Below, piece after piece: positions 58,401 to 64,000 of a DNA stretch of 64,000 bases. The stretch's first letter is position 1, and every line of letters starts with the position of its first letter. The stretch lies in the NCBI GenBank assembly GCA_036873755.1, contig JAVTVY010016198.1, positions 1-64,000 on the forward strand. Reading direction: 5' to 3'. Source of the stretch: Hanleya hanleyi. Its lineage: Eukaryota; Mollusca; Polyplacophora; Lepidopleurida; Hanleyidae. The translations under genes were made by a program, and so were the position numbers. The notes under the pieces are model-generated. The model was not told the DNA's origin, ran no database searches, and saw nothing but the letters and a program-made list of their open reading frames with translations.

Positions 58401-61400
58401 TGAGAAACTTTGACTGTTAAGCACTACTGACAACTGTGCACTTCCCAGTCTATCAGTTCTGCACTGGGTGATTCTGTGCAGTAAATGAGTGGAACTGAGC
58501 AGAATTCCCAGGTCAGTACTGTAAATTTATCCACTGGGCTCTGTGACTTAGTTGCTGTAAAGAACCACAGTTGTTAATTGGCTGCGAGAGTGTCATATGA
58601 ATCTGGCCTCCTCTACTGCCTTATTAGGAGGAGTGATGTAACTACTGAGAGAATATCTCATCCTAGACACAGTCATTGGGTATGTTCTGATTGGCTCATC
58701 TCTGATTTGTAGATGGAATTTACTCCTCGGATTTGAATGCTTTCAGTGGTCTGATCTACATGTATCAAGGTCAACTTGAAGTGTGAATGGAGAAGTGGAT
58801 CTGTGTATGAAGATGATAAATGACTGAACTTGTTTATATTTCTAGATTGTGTCACCCTGGGCCCTGTCCTCCATGCGAGGCTACAGTCAACAAGACTTGT
58901 GAGTGTGGTAAAACAAAGTAAGTACTTGCTGGTACTAGAGTACCCTACCACATGCACTACTACTAGCAGTGATTGGAGAAATAGCAGTTGGAAACTGCTG
59001 ACAGGAGAGAAGCTAAGAATTTTTTTGCTTTGTTTACTTGTGAGATTTTTTTATTTGATAGGTCAACATATTTGGCAGGAATTTTCAGGCATTTACAGTC
59101 AATAAAATGTATGAATACAAGTGTCAGAGACGGCCTTCAGTAGCTAGCCACCTTCCATGAAGAATGGAGTTGCATAGAAAACAACAGTGCATCATGGGAT
59201 ATCTTTCAGTTTTAAAGCATTTGATTGGTCAATTCAAATTTTCAAACAAAAATCCTATATTTTCATTGGCTGATGAACATGGAAGATTTGGAAGAACATC
59301 CAACCCATAGTTTCTGTAATGGTTCATTATGTCTCACTCATTTTAGAACAACTGATTGAATTTGGTTCACAAAATTGGAGTCGATTGAGTTTTATTATGG
59401 CAGTTGAATTATCAGAGAAATTACCGTAGTTTCATACAAGAGAGCAGTCTACAGTTTTCAACACTGTTGGCGAGATATCACAGTGAATTTACAACATAAA
59501 TTTACAACATGTCCAAGTTTCCAATTTACCCAAAACTGGAATGAGCAACAGTTTGGAATCAAAACACCAGAACTTCCTTTTTGGCAGGAGTGGACTAAAT
59601 AACAGGGTTGAGTAAGGTAAAATAAATGAGGCGGTATCTAAGAAACAATTACATTTATTATGACCTGATTCATTCACTTTTTATCCTCCACAATATGGCG
59701 ACGAAACAATATTTTATTGATGTTTATGTTGTGTGCCATCACAAAAAAATGATGGTACAAACAACAATATATAATGGAACATTTCACTTTTACGTATTCT
59801 ATTGGCGCTCAATGTATTGTGATTGGCTACTTGAAAGTGGATTTGTCCAAGTTATTTCTCATAATAATTGAATGAAAATATACACACGTCTGTGTTATAC
59901 ATGGTTAAGTCACTTTTTCATTCATATTTACAGGCAGTTCATCAAATGTGCCCAGTCTTCCAAGTTTCGCTGTGATAAAGTTTGTGAGAAGGAACTGAAT
60001 TGTACGAAACATCATTGCCAAGCTGTCTGTCACAGTGGACCTTGCGGGGTCTGTGAGGATACATTCCAGCAGGGTTTGTATAAATTTACTCTTTATTATC
60101 TACACCCAGGGGGTCTTGTGGGGTCTGTGAGGATACAGTCAGCAGGGATTGTATTTACTCTTTTCTACAATAAGGGATATTATGGGGTTTGTGAGGATAC
60201 ACTCCAGCTGAGCTGTATTTACTGTATCTATGCTCGGGGTCTTGTGGGGTCTGTGAGGACATGCTCCATCAAGGTTTGTATTTACTCTGTCAATACTTAG
60301 AGGTCTTGTGAGGTCTGAGAGGATGCACTCCAGCAGGGTTGTATTCTCTCTATCCGCAATTATATATCGTAGTGTCATTTCAAAAATGAATAAATATTGT
60401 TATATGTTTATGATAATCTACAAAGTCATAGAGTCTCAGCTCTCCACTTTCTGTCGTTCAGGATATAAGAGCAAAAAGTCAACAGGTGGGGGTAAAGTGC
60501 CTCTCCCCCCCAGGCCAGGTTGGGTTAATGCAACAACTAATATCAGTTCCCTCAACTAGCTTCAGCCTTTGGGCAAAGAAACTTTAATTTATTCTATTCA
60601 GCCAGAGGACTTTGTTGGGTGTAAACTGAAGTTGCGAAGAGGTTGACAAAATGATCCAAAATCAAGCAGATGATTCATGGTCTCTTAATAATTTCAATGA
60701 TGTTAAAGAGTGATCAAATTTATTAGAACAACTGATTGAATTTTGTCCCCAAATTTGGGGGTGATTGAATTATTAGAGGGATTACTGTAATGCCAATGTA
60801 GAGGATTGAGTAGGGGATATATATTACTATGTAGGGGTTTAGCTAATCCAGCTATAAATAATATAACTAACACAGTTTCAAAATGACTTACTGCAAGCTT
60901 TCAAAGGTGTCTGTCCAGACGATGGAGGCAGTTGCCCATGAAAGCTTGCAGTTAAAGGCAATATGTAACTTTACACATTTGCATCAGTTAAAATTATATT
61001 ATTTATACATGTAGTGAGATTTGAGATGGAGCCGTTTTGATGGGCAGGCAGGGTTATGGGCAATGGACAGTTGTTTAAGGGTGGCCTTATCCTTGTATTT
61101 TCTAGCCTGTTATGGAGAGCACAGCAGTAGGACGGTTACGTGTGGTACTGAAGAATCTCTGTACACATCGTTCACCTGTGGAGACACCTGTAATAAGTAA
61201 GTATTCATTCATACATCTTGTACCTTTCCTCTCATTGTTGGATACATGTAAATATATCTCATGGATAACACAGGTTGTATATATTTGATTGACTTTGCGG
61301 TTCCTGTATCTTGATGTGCCACATGTTCTGTCTGCGTTTCATTTTGATTCCGTGCTAACACTGACAATTGAGGTCAAAATATCAAAGGCCACGGTATGTG

Positions 61401-64000
61401 GACCCCAAACCCATGAAATACATGTATCAAGTGATGAAAAAGGGGAAAAAAGTGTGAGCAGTACATTTACCAAACCTCAACTATCTGACTGCTGAATAAA
61501 GAGAGATTTACTCATATGGAAATATGTGATAATAAACACCAAATTGTGTGGACCTAAGGAGTTGAAGAGTGGGGATCGCACACCTATTAATTTAGCTAAC
61601 TCATCATGAATAAAATATGCTGCCATTATAATTTTTGTCATTATTTTACCGCCATACAACCCAACAGTCTGACAGTGTTAGTACACCTTGCTTGCTTTCT
61701 GAAAACTGAATGTAAAACTTTAACTAAAAAATGAAACTTCCTCGTAAAATCCTTCTCAATTTGAAATTTCCCATATATTTATTTTTTCTCTCAGGCAACT
61801 GGACTGTGGTCAGCATGTCTGTAAAGCAGTCTGCCATGATGGGCCGTGTAAATCGTGTCCTCTCCAGCCATCCCTGGTCACTCGCTGCCCCTGTGGCCAG
61901 ACAGAGTTATCCTCCCTGACAGACATCCCCCGTGAAACCTGCCTTGATCCCATCCCTGTCTGTGATGATAAATGTGGCAAACTGCTGTCTTGTGGACCAG
62001 TTGGTAAGTGAACATATTTCTGGCTGTTGCATGCAAGTGGTGGGCCCTCAGCTCTGAAACTTCAAGTTGGCACAGGAGGTAGATTAAAGTACCAAACAGA
62101 TTGGGCTCTCTGAGGATCCATTGTAATCAGTGTCTGTAGAGCCTAATTTTCAAAATTCAATTTTTTTTGTAGTTTTGGTTAGGTTTTTGTTAGGTTTTTG
62201 TTAGGGTATGTTTGTTTGGGTCATCGTCGCTGTGTGACCAATAAGGTTAGGTGCGACGTTAAACTTAAAACAACCAACCAACCAACCAACCAACCAACCT
62301 GAAACCTCAAGTATAAAAGTGTTCCAAAACTTCAGAATGAACCAAGGTTGAAAATTCACTGCAATCATAAACCATTTGAAGAGAAATTTTCTCAATAGAA
62401 TGATGAATATATTATCTGTTATCGTAAACAAATATTTACATATAGTGGATCACCGATCATTCCCGCCCTCCAGCTTTAGGGCAGCATGGTTTACCATACC
62501 ATGTTCGTCTGGCACAGGAGGTAGGTTAAAGTACCAAACAGATTAGGCTCTCAGAGGATCCATTGTGATCAGTGTCTGTAGAGCCTAATTTTCAAAATTC
62601 GAAGTTCAAAATTTTTTGTAGTTTTGGTTGGGTTTTTGTTAGGGTTGGGGATTTGCTAGGGTATGTTTGTTTGGGTCATAGTCACTGTGTGACCAATAAG
62701 GTTAGGTGTGATGTTAAACTTCAAACAACCAACCAACCAACCAACTGATCATTCTGTTAAAAAATATACATCTAGCATGTATAAAACCAAACCCAGGGGT
62801 AGATCAGTGAAAGGGTTAAGCTTTTAACTTTACAAAATCCATAGATTTTCGAAAGTTTCTGCTGATTGCCTAGCCATGATGCAATGATGCAGGCTGACGA
62901 TTGCATAACTTTGGACCGCTCCACCCCCCCCCCAAACACACACAGCTTGTCTTCCTCTCATGCCTACTTAGTTCCACCACTCAATTCAGTTGAAAATGAA
63001 TCTGACTGTGCAAGCTAACATGCGAACAGTCATGACAGTCTACTTTTCATGTTTTCATGTGTAGTTTCTTGTGCCATCTTATCGATAAAATGCACTCCTA
63101 TATCTTTCATGGTGAACCAGTGAGCCCAGTGAGCATTTCCTTATCATTGTGTTGTTGTTGTAGATGATCCACATGTATGTGAGTTGATGTGTCACGAAGG
63201 TGAATGTGGTGCGTGTGAGGGCACCACATCCCGGACATGTCGCTGTGGAAGACTGGAAAAGGATCTATCGTGCATGGAGGCTAGACATTTTACAGGTACA
63301 CATTAGCTATATCCAGTTTGTATAACATCCTACAGGATTTTTATAATGATGTGATTCATTTACAGAGAATATAGATTTATTTATATCTTCTATTTACAGG
63401 GTATTACATGTATGCTACGGTACTCAGAAAATGATGATTTAAAATTTAAGACCTCAAAAAACAGAGGAAATTGTCAAAAAATACAAACACTTGACCTTTA
63501 AAGAGTGACTTTAAGTTTCTGTTTAGCCTTCTCACTTTCCTCTCAACACAGATGTCATTGACTGTATTATATATGCCCAAAGAAGCTTGGAGAAAGAAGA
63601 CAACATTCAGTGCCTATTTACTCTCCAATCAGCATACACATTACATCCGAGCAAATATTGGCTGATAAAGATTTAAAATAAATATCCACTTGAGCTTTGA
63701 AATATTAACACCCTCAATGAAATGGAAGATTGGATTGTATTGAATTGACCGACACAGGTTCCTGTTTATCATGTTTTTTAATCACGTCATATTTCATGTA
63801 CAATAAAGCAGTGTAATGAATGGAAAATTATTATGTGAATGATCGACACATTGAATAACAAACTGTGAAACATATATATTATAAACTTCAATAACAGACA
63901 CTGGAATATATATTTATAAAAGTCATGTTTGGTTTTTCAGCTGACAATCCTCTGAAATGTGATAGACGGTGCAATAAGAAGAAACATTGTGGCAGACACA
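48151..64000 (+). CDS. NFX1: NFX1-type zinc finger protein (10 coding exons, 3' end outside window)
   Basis: NFX1 is a nuclear/cytoplasmic zinc-finger and putative E3 ubiquitin ligase that in vertebrates acts on X-box promoters (MHC class II) and on mRNA. Exons: 48151-49426, 51450-51611, 55149-55223, 57937-58039, 58846-58917, 59934-60073, 61106-61196, 61795-62003, 63164-63295, 63941 to beyond the window. All phases agree; 773 codons are present. Residues 1-75 are Tyr/Pro-rich, 111-130 are RG-rich, and 150-425 are low-complexity polar. Residues 437-489 form the RING-CH-like domain (C439, C442, C455, C458, H463, C466, C486, C489), followed by four full NF-X1 zinc repeats and the start of a fifth. 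I see no PAM2 motif at the N-terminus. The R3H domain expected at the C-terminus is off-window. Confidence 0.95.
49900..50640. repeat. Dispersed repeat fragments and poly-C in NFX1 intron 1
   Basis: Contains two 'atggcggccat' blocks and gatatagtgtggtaagtttc, words typical of non-coding dispersed repeats, plus poly-C at about 50413. No gene is seen. Confidence 0.45.
50894..51252. mobile_element. TIR element of the CAGGGGTCGAAAT family, NFX1 intron 1
   Basis: Starts caggggtcgaaat and ends atttcgacctctg (13-bp TIR, one mismatch). The interior is full of acctgtc/gacaggt words. It shares its ends, but not most of its interior, with the elements at 1425 and 3159. Confidence 0.6.
51450..51611 (+). 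CDS. NFX1: NFX1 coding exon 2 (RING-CH-like, first part)
   Basis: Acceptor ctttccattgcag, donor gtaaac. Encodes [18 protein letters not shown], then [20 protein letters not shown], a close match to vertebrate NFX1. Confidence 0.95.
52905..54680. repeat. ~157-bp tandem array, about 11 copies, NFX1 intron 2
   Basis: Begins with a (GTCC)n-like run (ccgtccgtccttccgtccct). Each unit contains cacatcttgtgaacgcgata, tctcgagaacaattcgacca, cacatcagttagacggccat and gaggtacgtaatccaagatg. Many ORFs on both strands result from the repeat. Confidence 0.95.
55149..55223 (+). CDS. NFX1: NFX1 coding exon 3 (end of RING-like domain)
   Basis: Acceptor ttattctttacag, donor gtaggt. Encodes [11 protein letters not shown] with the last cysteine pair, then YRCFC. 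Confidence 0.95.
55843..57322 (+). mobile_element. Palindrome-headed tandem-repeat element, NFX1 intron 3
   Basis: The head is a perfect 14-bp stem, TATGCCCCCCCTCT-aact-complement (55843-55874), followed by (GTCC)n. Then come about six ~160-bp units sharing acttgtccgggctggatctc, ggttaatattgtatggacaa and agagttatggccct (56050-56900). The right end reads gaagggggggcata at 57309-57322, inverted relative to the head, with a possible TA duplication. No transposase is present. Confidence 0.75.
57937..58039 (+). CDS. NFX1: NFX1 coding exon 4
   Basis: Acceptor gtatttatccag, donor gtaagt. Encodes [13 protein letters not shown] and SCPHPCN, the start of zinc repeat 1. Confidence 0.95.
58846..58917 (+). 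CDS. NFX1: NFX1 coding exon 5
   Basis: Acceptor tttatatttctag, donor gtaagt. Encodes [20 protein letters not shown] plus GKT, completing repeat 1. Confidence 0.95.
59934..60073 (+). CDS. NFX1: NFX1 coding exon 6
   Basis: Acceptor ttcatatttacag, donor gtttgt. Encodes [13 protein letters not shown] and [17 protein letters not shown], repeat 2. The exon's 3' end is tandemly copied in the following intron. Confidence 0.95.
60050..60350 (+). repeat. Five-copy duplication of the 3' end of NFX1 exon 6 and its splice site
   Basis: Copies of about 60-65 bp start at roughly 60045, 60110, 60178, 60240 and 60301, each with ggggtctgtgaggatacactccagcagg-like sequence and the tttgtatttactct that follows the true donor. 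Only the first is the real exon end. Intronic copies 2-5 carry substitutions. Confidence 0.85.
60853..61007. mobile_element. Small foldback element, NFX1 intron 6
   Basis: Outer inverted repeat tataaataatataa; inner perfect inverted repeat CTGCAAGCTTTCA (60891-60903) with TGAAAGCTTGCAG (60939-60951). Resembles a short MITE; target duplication unclear. Confidence 0.5.
61106..61196 (+). CDS. NFX1: NFX1 coding exon 7
   Basis: Acceptor ttgtattttctag, donor gtaagt. Encodes [13 protein letters not shown] and FTCGDTCN, the start of repeat 3. Confidence 0.95.
61795..62003 (+). CDS. NFX1: NFX1 coding exon 8
   Basis: Acceptor ttttttctctcag, donor gtaagt. Encodes [29 protein letters not shown] and [14 protein letters not shown]: the rest of repeat 3 and the start of repeat 4. 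Confidence 0.95.
62079..62300 (+). repeat. SINE-like dispersed repeat with (AACC)n tail, copy 1
   Basis: Starts ggcacaggaggtagattaaa, contains tgaccaataaggttaggtgc, and ends gacgttaaac followed by (AACC)n. The 'cgacgttaaac plus simple tail' ending is seen in SINEs of marine invertebrates. No clear A or B box is visible. Confidence 0.6.
62512..62745 (+). repeat. SINE-like dispersed repeat with (AACC)n tail, copy 2
   Basis: The same element as 62079-62300 with a small internal duplication (gggttggggatttgct). It ends gatgttaaacttcaaac then (AACC)n. Confidence 0.6.
63164..63295 (+). CDS. NFX1: NFX1 coding exon 9
   Basis: Acceptor gttgttgttgtag, donor gtacac. Encodes [20 protein letters not shown] and [13 protein letters not shown], completing repeat 4. 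Confidence 0.95.
63941..64000 (+). CDS. NFX1: NFX1 coding exon 10 (partial at window edge)
   Basis: Acceptor tttggtttttcag; encodes [16 protein letters not shown] up to the window end, the beginning of zinc repeat 5. Confidence 0.93.

Noticed and set aside
1..64000. CRISPR arrays, operons, integrons or phage-type systems
   Set aside because: The window is clearly eukaryotic (spliced conserved animal genes); the regular repeats lack CRISPR spacer structure.

Overview
This is animal nuclear DNA. It is AT-rich, has GT-AG introns of about 0.7 to 12 kb, and is packed with dispersed and tandem repeats. Some repeat phrases ('gagttatggccctt', '(GTCC)n', 'cgacgttaaac' followed by (AACC)n) are common in marine invertebrates, especially molluscs. 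I favour a mollusc or another lophotrochozoan, but the sequence does not exclude a lancelet or hemichordate. No bacterial, organellar or viral gene cluster is visible.

Three conserved protein-coding genes could be rebuilt exon by exon with consistent splice phases. (1) Calaxin/EFCAB1 (CLXN), + strand, 7 coding exons, 11510-18145, 223 aa, three EF-hands; a calcium sensor of ciliary outer-arm dynein. (2) A C2orf76/UPF0538 homologue, - strand, 5 coding exons from 44570 down to 19614, 122 aa. Its small exons are scattered over 25 kb because the introns are full of transposons. It meets CLXN tail to tail. (3) NFX1, + strand, 10 coding exons from 48151 to beyond 64000: RG-rich N-terminus, RING-CH-like domain, then NF-X1 zinc-finger repeats. 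The C-terminal part lies outside the window. A weak candidate gene on the - strand starts at 11224, head to head with CLXN, and the shared upstream region has a possible RFX X-box.

Layout: 1-4889, a 40-bp minisatellite in a 1.74-1.87 kb higher-order repeat; 4890-10445, degenerate repeats and foldbacks; 10446-12794, three MITEs with clear target-site duplications (TSDs); 11510-18145, CLXN; 20530-30430, several tandem-repeat element families inside C2orf76 introns; 32.8-42.3 kb, a deep transposon nest; 44.6-48.1 kb, intergenic; 48.1-64 kb, NFX1 with further tandem repeats in its introns.

The most interesting part is the nest at 33-42 kb. A decayed DIRS-type (tyrosine recombinase) retrotransposon is split by a second reverse transcriptase element. 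That reverse transcriptase is itself split by about 3.4 tandem units of ~509 bp. One unit contains a 398-bp MITE (10-bp TSD) and a 1745-bp TTAA-flanked, Kolobok-like DNA transposon. That transposon carries a broken THAP-domain ORF and, on the opposite strand, an acidic ORF resembling P2X7-like cysteine-domain proteins. The tandem unit also carries a ~99-nt cloverleaf-like fold with compensatory base changes between copies, a candidate for an undescribed structured RNA.
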